From NCBI GenBank assembly GCA_947652115.1, contig OX393565.1, forward strand, positions 17,170,967 through 17,234,966: a stretch of 64,000 nucleotides of DNA. Direction: 5' to 3'. This document shows, in pieces, positions 53,054 through 64,000 of this stretch. The position numbers were made by a program, and so were the translations under genes. This DNA comes from Blastomussa wellsi (Eukaryota > Cnidaria > Anthozoa > Scleractinia > Plerogyridae). Position 1 is the first letter of the stretch. Each line of letters starts with the position of its first letter. The notes below the pieces were generated by a model that had not been told where the DNA came from, made no database searches, and saw only the letters and a list, made by a program, of their open reading frames with translations.

Positions 53054-56000
53054 AAGACCCAGAGTGTTGGTCGAACCCTATGATTGATTGCGGCCATCTT
53101 GGATGGATCGCATCCAAGATAGCCGCCACTAAATCAAACCATTAATTAAAGCTTTGAGTTTTGCCGGACAAAGCAATCAAACACTGGTGCAAATAAAACC
53201 TGTTCAAAACATTTCTGTATAATTATTTTGATATTTGACAAATTGATGACGAGTGAAATTATTTGCTTATGTAATTATTTCATTATAAAAATAGTCGGCA
53301 TCATAAAACCCACGTCTTGTACTGCTTTATGTTTTATCTTAATACACATCTTTGCGAAGACGGTTACATTGAAAAGTTGTGCATTTACCAATAATAGTTA
53401 AAAAACTAGTAAATACATGATAAATGTAGCATGAAAGTGACTCAGAATACATGCATTTATGAGGGCTCAGATTTTCAACAATTTCCCGTGGGAGCCTACC
53501 CCCCCCCCCCCCCCCAAAGCCCCCTAGCAGCGTTCGCCCTTCACCACTCGCACATTTTTGACTACTGAGCACCATGATAGCAAAACAGTTTCTCGCAAAA
53601 GAAAATGACGGGCACAGTTAAGTACACTACAAAAAACGACAGCGACATTTACAGCTTTTGGTTAGGCAACATCTGTCTCCAGAAGCAAGCGACATCGCGA
53701 CTCAGCTAGGCCCCTTGGAAGGCCTCAATAACAGCCGCGTGAGCAAGGTATTAGCAATGCTAACGACAATCGTGCAAATATACAGCAAAGACCTTCCGTA
53801 AATGCCTGTTTAATAATAAACGTAACACGACAGGATTTTCTCAACAGGTTAAGTCACATCCACTTTTGTCATCGATGAGCTGCACGTAGCTAGCTAGCAC
53901 TACAATTCACAGAATATTCTGTTCAAACTGACGAAAGTAACTTGGAATAATGCCATGGCTTACCAAATTTCTCAAAGTAACCAAAACACAAATCGATAAA
54001 ATAACCGACTTTTTGGCGTTACAGTCGATGATTACAGAGGCCTTTGAGTCGAACTAATTCCACTATAACAGTACTATATTAAAACACTGTCAGAAAACAG
54101 CCGGAAATCGCCTACTGGAAGACAAATGATTATACTGACGGAACATCCCAAGAAAAATATATTAGCTAACGGTTTTATTGGCACGTCAAAATTGTGCGCA
54201 GTGTCACAGGGTCGTTTCTTTAAAATGTACACAAAAACAGTATTCTCACAAATCATTTGACTTTTATACAGTACCTAAAATCTAATGATATGTGGCATTT
54301 ATGGAAAACGACATCGATGAAAAAATATTTTCTATAGGTTCTAAAAGCGTCACGATTATTTGCTATTTATAGGAGTTTTTATGTGGTCAAGAAATTGCGG
54401 ATGTTTTTACCCAAAACGCTTAAAAGCTGCACTTCCTTAACGTTTCCGAGAAAAGCCATATTTCCAAAATTTATTGCACTTAGACAGTATATTCCCAAAA
54501 TAGTGAAATCACTAAATCACTGTACTTTTATGTACACTGCAAAAAATATAGAACCGTTTAGTTTCAGGTCTCTGTAGTCAGTGGAAGTATGAAAACTAGA
54601 CAGACCGTTTCGACTTGCGTTTATACGGGTCTGCCAGGCTTTGGGGTATATGGAGTGCAGGGGCGTTATAAATTAGGTATATTTTTACGCGGAAGGGTGT
54701 ATGGTATAATATATTTTGGTAAAATACTCGGTAGATATTGAGTTGAAAGTTCAAAATCTGTTTCATTTATCCTTGATTTGCAGCGTGTACTTTCTCCTTC
54801 AGTGTTTTAATTTTGGGTATATCTGCCTCGTACGCAGGCCTCTCAAAGTCACGCGCGCAAGGAACTTGGGAAGGTTTCTTGTAAACACAAAGGCTCAACG
54901 ATCTTTGCGCGCTTCATAAATCGTTCTCAAGCCTTTGCCACAAAAGATTAAGGACGCCACTGGGCACAAGGCAGATTACTGATCCAAAGAAACAATGTTT
55001 TCGATGTCCCATTGAGTGGCAAATTAATGTAGCATCTTGTCAATAGAACAGCACAGTTCACCAGCCTCACGAAGGCGGGTGGCAACCAAAATCCGGTCCG
55101 GAAAAATATGGTTGGTAAAGGAGAGAAGTCACTTAAAATAATTCAATTGAATGTTGTGATAACAGCATCTATAATAGAGCAAATATTCTACCAGAATGAT
55201 AAAATAGCGTTTTTGAACATCTATATTTCTCGGTAGCGTCGATGCTCCTATAACCTCTAAATTTCAGTGGCAGGGATAGTGTTGCAGCCTTATTGTTTGG
55301 GCTAGGGTCCATTGTTTGTGTTGTTTGTTCTTTTTTCTCACCTGAAGGGTGGTCCCCAATCAGGTGAGACCTTGTAAGAGCTGCGAGGTTACCGAAATTT
55401 CTCCTAGGATAGCCTACTGGGTCCCTTACGTTCTTATCTTCTGAATATCATTATAACTGAACTCCATTCTGCAGGAACTAAACACAGAAAGGCTGACCAT
55501 ACGGTTGGGATTAACTATATACTTCCAATATTTCGTAGGCACGGCCTGACTTCTTTAGGGAATTTCAGTTGATTCAACCTGAGAAAAATCGTTACAATTC
55601 AAACAACAAAGACAAAAGGCTTCGATTTTTTTGGAAAAGAGCGTGACTCATAGTGCAGCGACTATATATGAAATCTCGCCAGCCCACTCTTTAGCCCCCC
55701 ATTGGTCCCTTAAAAGAGTCCTCAAATAAATTAAACCACAATGATTGTGGATCGTGGAATTTTTTTGTTAGGGACAAAGGTAGAAACTACAAAACGTCGC
55801 AGTCCCCAGTCGCCCGCGCGATTGTTCTAATTCCCAGTCTCCCAGTCACACTTTAGGCTCGTACTTCAGGCTGACAGGCTTTAAAGAAAAAAAAAAGCTT
55901 TAGAAAATCCTGTGGAAGCGGCAGTGATGACTTACTTGGCTTCTTTACCTGTGAAGTGAGGTTATGGATTCAACACAGTCGTTAATTTTTATGAGGGCTC

Positions 56001-56276
56001 CGTCACTGAACTCCAAGCCCGCCCATCCCATTTCCCCCACCGGGCATTTGTAGTGTTTTACAACCGAATGTTGCAAATGTCCCACAGAGGGACCAGCTCA
56101 TAGATACAAATCCCACGGTGGGTCTTCTGGCGGAAAGTAATTCCTGGCCCGGTGTTCAAAATTCTGATTCCTCTGATGAAATTTCTCTTCACAGAATAAC
56201 TTTCCAACTTATTTTTAATCCGGAAAAGTCGGCCTAACACCTAACTTCGTTTGGAATAGTCCAGTTTCGAGTTAAC
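53054..56276. other. Gene-poor intergenic stretch
   Basis: AT-rich DNA with a poly-C run near 53500-53515 and scattered short frames without domains. No splice-supported exon or structural RNA was recognised. Confidence 0.5.
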
Positions 56277-56499
56277 CAAGACCGCTGAATAAAACGACTA
56301 AAGACGCGTCTATACAGGGTTAGTCTCGACCTGAAGTAAAATATTCGCAAATACCAGTGAGAACAGGAAATATTAACAACTTTGTGCATTGTTTCGTCTT
56401 ACGCTTCAGTGCCTTTCTGCTGGTATTTGTGAATATTTTTCATCGGATTGAGGCTAACCCTGTGCAACTGAGTATTTAGTCTTTTTGTTCAGCGGTCTC
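56277..56499. mobile_element. Palindromic MITE with nested CAGGGTTAG ends
   Basis: Outer arms AGACCGCTGAATAAAACGAC / GTTCAGCGGTCT and inner ends CAGGGTTAGTCTCGA / TTGAGGCTAACCCTG are both inverted. The interior has TATTCGCAAATACCAG mirrored by CTGGTATTTGTGAATA. Confidence 0.65.
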
Positions 56500-57414
56500 A
56501 AAAGGTACTAACCCGTAAAAACTCCAAACGGCGCACCCAGATACGGACCGAGACTCGCGTTACAAATGAACGGAGATCTCTTGAATTCAGGGAATTGAAT
56601 TCCGCTTTACTAAGAGCTTACGAATTGGAAAGCGTGTCTTACAATAAGGCTGTCAAAGCCTCGTTCGCTATCTTTCGCTCGCAGGTGGAATCGGCAGTAC
56701 TTTTTTGTTTGACAGTTCCCCTCCCCTCCGACTGACCTGCTTTAGCAAAAGCCCCCCTCCCTCCCCCTGTGGAGGGAAAGTGAAAAACTTGCGTATAAAT
56801 GCCCAGGAGAATGAGCGGGCTTGGAATACGGTAGGCTATTTGCATGATGGCATCATTTGACTACGACTAACAAAATCCTTTATTGTCTCTTGCGTAAATC
56901 AATGGTTATTTAAAACCCTGCGCACTCTGCACCGCGCACTGGGTTACACAATTAATGACAAAGGAAAAACGAAATAAATTCTGGTAGTTGTATCACTTTT
57001 ACAAGCTACTCAGAAAACATATCGTCTCAAAACAATTCGAAAGAACTTTATAATACTGGTGTCCGGCAACCAAGGCCGAGTACGCGCAGTGGCAATCCAG
57101 TGCCGTGGCATGGGGAGGAGCCGGGGGCCTCCCCTCCCCCCCCCCCAAAAAAAATGCTAACACCAAATCAATAAATTTAGTCAATTAAAATTGCTGGAAA
57201 CTGCTCTCAGAGGTCTGGAAATTCAAGTTTAGAGACTCCAGATTTGATAACCTCCCGGGGAGCACGCCACAGTACCCAGGTAGAAGCTTGCGCCCTCCGC
57301 GCTAAAATACAAAAACTAATAGCAATACATATATTTGAATGCTTTGAAAAAAGGAAAGGGGAAGACGGCAATAAGTAAATACTCTAGGACACACACAAAG
57401 AAGTTTAACCCCGC

Positions 57415-57830
57415 TACGGCGCTGCACGTTTCCGTTTCGTAAACGGTCGATGCCATTTTTTCGTCAATCACCAGAATCGAACCCTGAACATCTGCCAATT
57501 TCACCACTACACTACCACTACACTACCAGGCTAATCGATATCCGCCAAATCCTCACAAATTAAAATTTCGGTATAAAAGATTACTTTCTTAGTCTATTTT
57601 ACTTATGGTATTGCCCCACCCAACAAATGAAGCTAACCGCAAGCAAACCAGTGTGAAATTGAACAATTTTAAACCATTTGGTAAGTGTGTATTAGTCTAT
57701 CACCAAATTATAACCAGTTTTGAACTAGTCCAGGCCTAAACTAGAGCAGATATAGCAACAATTATGACATCGGCCGTTAAAAATGGTATCGACCGTTTAC
57801 GAAACGGAAATCAGCTACAGCGCTGCAATC
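57415..57830. mobile_element. Palindromic element with GTTTACGAAACGGAAA ends
   Basis: TTTCCGTTTCGTAAACGGTC near 57428 is mirrored by GACCGTTTACGAAACGGAAA near 57789, and adjacent CGCTGCA and GGCATCGACC/GGTATCGACC blocks also correspond. The interior carries no recognised gene. Confidence 0.55.
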
Positions 57831-60470
57831 GAATAGCTGCGCTATTTGCCTTAGAAACTAACCAATACGTGCATAGTGTTTGAGCGCAAACCAAAAGATT
57901 CCGAACGGTCGTCATTCAATCATAAATTTTTCCAGCACTTTTAACCATTTTCCTCTACAACAATGCAATTTTTAAAAAGGGAAAACAATGATAACGGCTA
58001 TCGGTGGCAAAAGTGAGGTTTATGTTATTCCAAGGATTCTCAGATGTATTTGCCTCAACATTTTGCAGTTTTTGGCCCCGTTCACGGTTGGATGCAAACT
58101 CTGACGGATGTTTTGCTTGTTATTCAGTCCAAGCCGCCATTGAGATATTTCTCAGCGACGTGATACATCAGGTGAGAAATCCAGCCGAATATGCAAAACT
58201 ATCTCGGCGGCGTGAAACAACAGATTAGCAACGACTTGATTGACACTTTATTTCCGCCGTTGCCAGGCACTACAAGGAGCACGGAAAAGTGTCGACTATT
58301 TCATAAAATGGTTGCCAATTTTAAACTCTTTTGTGTGCATTTAAATTAGCCTCTCTGACCTCTTTTGAAAGTAAAAATTCTTTTGTTTACTAACTCAAAT
58401 GGGCAGCCGTTTACTATGAATTAGATTTATCCTCCCCCCTGCTCCCAATTTTACTCCGAAATACACCATTTTCCACGTAGTAAATCGCGTTTTCTGATCA
58501 TATGACTACCTTGTTCTTTTTTTTGTTTCAAGATGTTAGGTGTGCGGGCCAGGGGGGGGGGGGGGGGGGCAGGGGGGCAACTGATGGTTCACCGCCACCC
58601 CACGCCTCTGGCAAAAAATTGTCCGTACGCTTATGAGAAAGCAGGAAAAGGGGGTGGGTGACAGTAATCTCCCCTCTATCCCTGGGATGTTCCACGATCT
58701 GTACGTGTAAGTTTCACGGATGCATGGTCAGCAAAGCGATAATTTTACTCGTTACGTAGGTCGCCCCACCTTTGTGTTTTGTTGACTGCATCCCAGGGGG
58801 CGTTACGCAAAAACGACGATTTGGAAACGTTACAGTGGTTACACGAATGTTCCATGTTCTTTCGTGTAAATAAACATCTGTTTTGGTGGATCGAATGGCG
58901 GTATACGATCTAGGACCGATTTTCTTTGTGCCTGACTGGAAGACAACTACTATTGTAAATCAACCGATATCAGAACTGTTTTACAATTTACCTTCTATAT
59001 AGAAGTTTCGAATTCAAAACACAGCCAAGAATAATCTCCAACAGTCACAATATCCAGACATGCGTATTTTGGGCTCAGTTTATGTGCTCGCGAAGCATTT
59101 CTTTTGTTATTGTTTTGTTTTTTTGCGGTACAAACCCATTTTCGGTTTTGAAAACAATGAGGACGTGATTGTATGCAAAACCAACCGGTCTTTTCCTGGA
59201 CGACAACAGCATCTTATCAGTTACTGATTCGTGCAGGGGCAAAAATCGAATTATCGTTTTCCGGAGATCGTATTTCACTTCAAACGGTATTTGTCTCCGA
59301 GACGCAAGGCCAATATTTCGACACGAAATTGGCAACAGCTTCAGTACAGCGAGCGATTAACCGCGCGGCTGCTCGAAGCACGGACGTTTTAATTTGATTT
59401 AATTGTGCGGTGAGACGTGTTGCAACAGTCGGTGAATAAAAACAGAAGGAGCTCTTTTCGCTTTGTGAGTGTTTCAGTTCTGTGACCTGACACCGCGAAT
59501 GTTTTGACACGTTTTCTCTATCCTGATTGGCTTAGCTGGTACTAATCACTTTTTACTTTGTTTTCAGAAGCCGATTTGACACGCCGAAAAAAAAAACAAG
59601 AAACCCATTGCTTTCACTGCTATTTTAAGTAACTGCGGGGTTAAATTTCCATACCATTGAAATGACGGTTCAAGAGATTTTTAAAAAGTATTTAATTTGA
59701 TAAATGGACCATGAAAGAAAGAATGCTTTGTTCGAGGTGCAGAAAAGGTCTCTAACATTTCCTAAAGGCACGATAGTTCGATTCGGCTTGAGAAGTTAGA
59801 GTTTGGTACGGAAAAGGTTCTGTTTGTTTTTATTTAAATCACTGACAACTCCACTCGTATTTTGTCTGCGAGGATTTTGACCGTGGCGGGATCACGTGTC
59901 ATAGACAGATCATCGCTCGCTTTAGAAGCGAACATTTTCTTTGTTTTCGTTTTCCGCTTGGGTAGAAATGATCGCGTGAAAGAAGCCAATATGTTGTAAA
60001 TTTCAACGAAGCTCATGAAATGCACAATTTACATAGCAAAACACGCTCGCGGCGAAGAAATTATTGATCCGATCGTTGCAGACGAATGTTTGTTTCGCTT
60101 TCTAATGTATTTTTTGATTGACGGCCTTGTTGTGGGAGCCAATCAGTGGCCCTGCTGTGAATAATGACGCAAATAGTGCATTTATTGGCTTCGGTAAACA
60201 AAAGAACCAGGGCAGGATATGTTTTTGGTCTGTTCTTTGATGTCGTTTATTTAGCTCGTGGTGCATTTTCTTCGCACCTCTAGCCTGTGAAGCAAGACTG
60301 TATACGCATTTCATTCACAGAAACACCCAACAGAAATGTTTCGAGCATTTGACAATCAGCCAGCGCGTCTAGTTGCAAAACCCAGCCCCCCACCACGTGG
60401 TCTATGATAATTATGTTGCCATAGAAATCATTATCTTTTTGACACTAAGATGACACACCTCTCACGTTTG
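57831..60470. other. Upstream intergenic region of the TIS11-like gene
   Basis: Contains a run of about 19 G near 58551-58569. Overlapping short frames on both strands near 59075-59400 show no recognised domain. Regulatory DNA of the downstream gene may lie here, but no specific element is assigned. Confidence 0.35.
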
Positions 60471-60472
60471 CA

Positions 60473-60480
60473 TTTTATAT
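60473..60480 (+). promoter_or_regulatory. Possible TATA box of the TIS11-like gene
   Basis: TTTTATAT lies about 98 bp upstream of the start codon. An initiator-like TCACAGT/TTCAGC stretch lies 10-25 bp downstream. TATA promoters are common for immediate-early genes of this family, but this assignment is tentative. Confidence 0.3.
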
Positions 60481-60577
60481 TCGTGTGTTATCACAGTTCA
60501 GCAAATCGGTGGAAAAGCAAAAAGGCAATCGGAGTTGTGGGAAGCGCTAGTCTATTTAGACTCGTCAAGCTGGCAAC

Positions 60578-61654
60578 ATGTCCACAGCCCTTGTCTCTGC
60601 GTTTTATGACGTGAATGACGTGTTGTACAAGGTAATTTCTTGTGTCGTTTTCTTTTTTTGCGCGAAAACAATCGTATCTATTCATTTCGCGATGTCTCTA
60701 AAGTAGAGTTCTTTGTGCGAGGTGATTAAGAGCAATTTTGAAGTCTCTTTGGCGCTATGATCTCACATAAACATGTTAATGGTTTATCCTTTGCAGAATA
60801 ACAGAAACCTTAGCTTGGCTTTTGACCAAAGACAGAGAAGCGAACGAAAGCCACTTCCTATCGGCCAACCAAGAAGACACTCGACTTCTGTTTCAAGTTC
60901 TCGCTCATCGCCTAACCTAATCACGCTTACTGGTAGTGGCTCGCCAAACAAACGAGAGCGCTCATTGAGTTTGAGTGCCGAAGAAGAGCGAAGACGTTCA
61001 AGTTCAAATTCCAGCCGTTACAAGACCGAACTGTGCCGTCCTTTCGAAGAAAACGGCACTTGCAAGTATGGTGATAAGTGCCAATTCGCGCACGGTGTTC
61101 ACGAATTGCGCTCGCTTAGTCGCCATCCGAAATATAAAACTGAATTGTGTCGAACATTTCACACGATCGGTTTCTGCCCTTATGGACCGAGGTGCCATTT
61201 CATTCACAACGCCGAAGAACGAAGGGCCGCCCAAATGATGTTGAGCGGTTCTCGAATGTCTCCTCCGTCGCCGCTTATCGGGCCACCTTCTCCTCCGCTT
61301 ACAGAGCCAACTTCGCCAATGCCGACTTCATTGACTCCACCTTCTCCATCTCCGCTCTCTTTCTACAACGACGACAGCCCGTTGGGAAGTCCTATACAGA
61401 GTCCCTTGCCGATTCCTTCTCCGGCATCAAACAACGTCTTCACTTTCCCATCGCAAGCCCAAGATTTCTCTCCTGTCCTCTCGCCGACTATGGGCAGTCC
61501 TCCCGGAGTGTTTTCGCCTGGATTAGAATTGAATGAGGAGGATGAATTAGATGAAGACGACGACGATCTGCCTCCGACTCCGCCAGACAGCTACGATGCA
61601 TTGGCCAGCCGAAAGCGCCTGCCCGTCTTCAACAGAATCTCTCTGCCGGAATGA
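60578..61654 (+). CDS. ZFP36L: TIS11/tristetraprolin-family tandem CCCH zinc-finger protein (complete, 2 exons)
   Basis: The family binds AU-rich elements in mRNA 3' UTRs and recruits the CCR4-NOT deadenylase, causing mRNA decay in the cytoplasm. Exons 60578-60631 and 60797-61654 give 303 residues. Exon 1 encodes [18 protein letters not shown], matching the conserved N-terminus and single-intron position of vertebrate ZFP36L1/L2. Two fingers follow: RYKTELC at 92-98 opening a CX8CX5CX3H finger, 18 residues of linker, and a second KYKTELC-led CX8CX5CX3H finger. Both are fully intact. The N-terminal linker is Ser/Arg-rich and the C-terminal half Pro/Ser-rich, with many SP sites. An acidic DEDDDD run precedes [12 protein letters not shown], which resembles the NOT1-binding C-terminal motif. 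The 3' UTR has AU-rich elements. Confidence 0.95.
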
Positions 61655-62082
61655 GTTTGTAAAAATTAGCTTTTTAGTTTTAACGTTTGTACACAAGATT
61701 TGTAATTTAACATTTAAAGACTGATCGAGTCAACAAAACGCTGGAGAATCAGTTATTATTTCACGTCAAAATAGGGCACGAGAATATATATATATATTAT
61801 ATAATTAACCATATTTTTATGATCGGGACTAAGCACAGATTTATATGCATCAAGCAGTTTCTATAGGTCCTAGAGCTATTTATCGAACAAAACAAAAAGA
61901 AAATTATCGACGGAATTCCTAGTGTTAAACACGAAATTCCTAAGTGTAAGTTTTTCGTACACGTTTTATATTTGGTCAATAATTATCACTGTATATTGTA
62001 AAGCTGTGAATAATGGAGCTAAAATTATATGGTCGTCGTTTTTTTCTCGTTATCCTCCCTCAATTCCTATCTATTTAATATA

Positions 62083-62091
62083 TTATTTATT
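62083..62091 (+). promoter_or_regulatory. AU-rich element nonamer in the TIS11-like 3' UTR
   Basis: TTATTTATT is the optimal site bound by the tandem CCCH fingers of this family. Other ATTTA pentamers lie near 61840, 61877 and 62072. All fall between the stop codon and the polyadenylation signal, which suggests autoregulation. Confidence 0.6.
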
Positions 62092-62326
62092 TAACTTATA
62101 ATACCAAGCGATAAGTGATATTTTGTTACCGAATTTCGAATCAAATCCATAATTTTTGTTACAGTTAGGTAGAGAGAGTAATTCTAATATATCGCCTATT
62201 TACTTGGACGTAATTTAAACGTAGATAATTTATATTCGACTTTTAGGTTGGGAGTGTTACACGCACGTCTGATTTGGAAACCAGAGTTGTTTTTGAGGAT
62301 AGGAACGGTCTTTTGGAAAGCAATCC

Positions 62327-62332
62327 AATAAA
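62327..62332 (+). terminator. Polyadenylation signal of the TIS11-like gene
   Basis: AATAAA 673 bp after the stop codon, followed by a T/GT-rich stretch (AACTGTGTTTTGATTTG) near 62347-62370. Confidence 0.55.
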
Positions 62333-62374
62333 TGTTCCTCTAAATTTTGTAGATAACTGTGTTTTGATTTGAAT

Positions 62375-64000
62375 CCTTGCTGCTGCGTGGTACGAATGGG
62401 GGGCGGTGCGCGTCAGATGAAGTCTCTTGTGCAATATGAGTGCGACTTTCGCGACAATTATGCCTGGCATCAAGGGGTCGTTTTTCGCTCGCAGGATCGA
62501 GCGCTAAAGCGTTTCAGTTTACAAGTTTTGCATGCGTGAAGCCCAACTATTGAATTCTTGCCAACCGCAAGGAACCGAAAATCGAATATCAAGTGATACT
62601 TTCCGCGCCTCGACCAATAGGAGAGGGTTTCCTTTTCGTCGCCTCGGGATATGCTGGAAACCGGAGAGCGTTTCATTGACAGAAATCCTTATCGACTTTC
62701 ACAGGGTCGAACTGTTGACGGACATTAAAATGACTGACTGACAAAGTAATGGAAGAAGCCCTCGTTGGACTTTCATTCTCCGTGTTTCGTTTGTTTATAA
62801 CACAGCACTTCCGTCACGATTGATTAACCAAATCTCAATGTTCGTTTTCCTTGTGTACATCCACCCACAGTCTCTGAAAACAGAATTCGCAGGGAGAAGA
62901 GATTTGTTGCATGCACTCTAATTTCCAGGTCCTTCGTCAAAATTCGCTGCCGCGGTTGTGATGAGATTTACGTGATACGGTCAAAATCTGAAATTTGAAC
63001 TCAGCCACGAAATTTTGGATTTCGTTGGGTTTGAAAGATTTACTGCGAAGCACTTCATAAAAGTATTAAGGTGCAAACACAGCAGCAGAGACTACTCTGT
63101 CTTTCAAAACGATCAGAACTTGCTTCGGGCAAAATGCAGAATTGTTAAATACGACAGAATTCAATAATTAATTTTCTTTCTGTCCGAGTTGCTATTGAAA
63201 GTCGCTCATTCCAAATTCATTGCAGCATTTCTGTCGTAAGCGCCATTTTGTTTACGTTGAGACATCAAGGTTCTAACGATCTGTTACGAAGAAGATATAT
63301 TTCTACTTTTTCGTGGAAGTTTCTGTTCGAATGTCCCTTGCAAAAGCAGCGGAAGGAGAAATGTGCCGAGGGCAATACGACTTCATTTCCGGTTTTCACG
63401 CGATGTGGTTTTCCGGTTAGTTGTCGTGTCACGTAGCCGGGCTAATACAAGGATTATTTTTAAAAAGAAATATTAACTGATTTACATACTTATATATTTA
63501 CTTTGTTTAATACCAAAAACACACATATGGAAACTCAACTTCTGGGTCTTTGGACGCGATTTTTCGGTACTTATTGTGAACTGAGACGCACCCGGCGGCA
63601 CTTGACGAAAAATCGGGCCCTCAGATCAAAATAAATGAATCACAAAATTTAATACTCGCATAATTTCATAAACAAAGATTTATTTGAATTCCAGACACTT
63701 GGGAGTCCTTGAGCGTTGGTGATTGCAATATATTTTGTAAGATGCGTTTCTTGCTCAACGTCTATGTCCTTTTATTCAAGATTGCTTTCTCCTATGGCGA
63801 ACAATGCAGAATCCAATTCATTCCAGTGGCCATATGAAGTATTAGCTACAAAGTCATTATCATTCATCATTACAAAAATATTCTGCAATGTTTGCGGGAA
63901 AATGTATAAACCTACTTAAAACTGTATAGTCATTGTCTTTACTCAAATAAATAATTTTTTTTTCTTCTTTTTGAGAAGACGTTTTCGACTGAAGAGAGAA
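62375..64000. other. Intergenic sequence to the right edge
   Basis: No coding exon, RNA gene or clear transposon was recognised. Short frames here have no domain features. Confidence 0.45.

Noticed and set aside
59075..59397. Overlapping frames on both strands (86 and 74 codons)
   Set aside because: Neither shows a recognisable domain, and opposite-strand overlap makes both doubtful. Kept as intergenic.

Overview
The window is animal nuclear DNA, most likely from an anthozoan cnidarian and plausibly a stony coral. It is AT-rich. Small phase-matched exons with GT..AG introns encode conserved animal proteins, and the introns and intergenic DNA are full of short palindromic DNA transposons and tRNA-derived SINEs. 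The cnidarian assignment rests on recalled repeat style and protein similarity, so it is an inference.

Left to right: (1) 2245-14213, minus strand: the first 15 coding exons (475 codons) of the chromatin-remodelling ATPase INO80, through the DBINO region to the edge of the Snf2 ATPase domain. The ATPase exons lie beyond the left edge, and a decayed CENP-B/Pogo-type transposase (about 1-660) sits in the cut intron. (2) 15375-35946, plus strand: a complete 22-exon gene for a 770-residue BAR-PH-ArfGAP protein of the ACAP/ASAP type, but with no ankyrin repeats. It is divergently arranged with INO80 across about 740 bp. (3) 36000-42470: no host gene; nested transposons, including a 5'-truncated L1/Tx1-type LINE inserted in a palindromic element. 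(4) 42472-45957, minus: a complete three-exon C2orf42 homologue (727 residues) with a duplicated zinc-ribbon module. (5) 45958-49268: GC-rich palindromic elements and a LINE remnant. (6) 49269-50285, minus: an intronless gene fusing a ubiquitin-like domain to a predicted PARP/ART-type ADP-ribosyltransferase domain. This is the least characterised gene here and the best candidate for a new system. (7) 50286-60577: no recognised gene; SINEs and fold-back elements. (8) 60578-61654, plus: a two-exon TIS11/tristetraprolin-type tandem CCCH zinc-finger gene whose 3' UTR carries its own family's AU-rich target motif.

The genes do not form a pathway. They cover chromatin remodelling, Arf/membrane traffic, an uncharacterised nuclear-type zinc-ribbon protein, a possible ubiquitin/ADP-ribose signalling protein and mRNA decay. 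Exon boundaries were placed by hand from splice consensus, reading phase and recalled homologous proteins; no alignment or transcript data were available.
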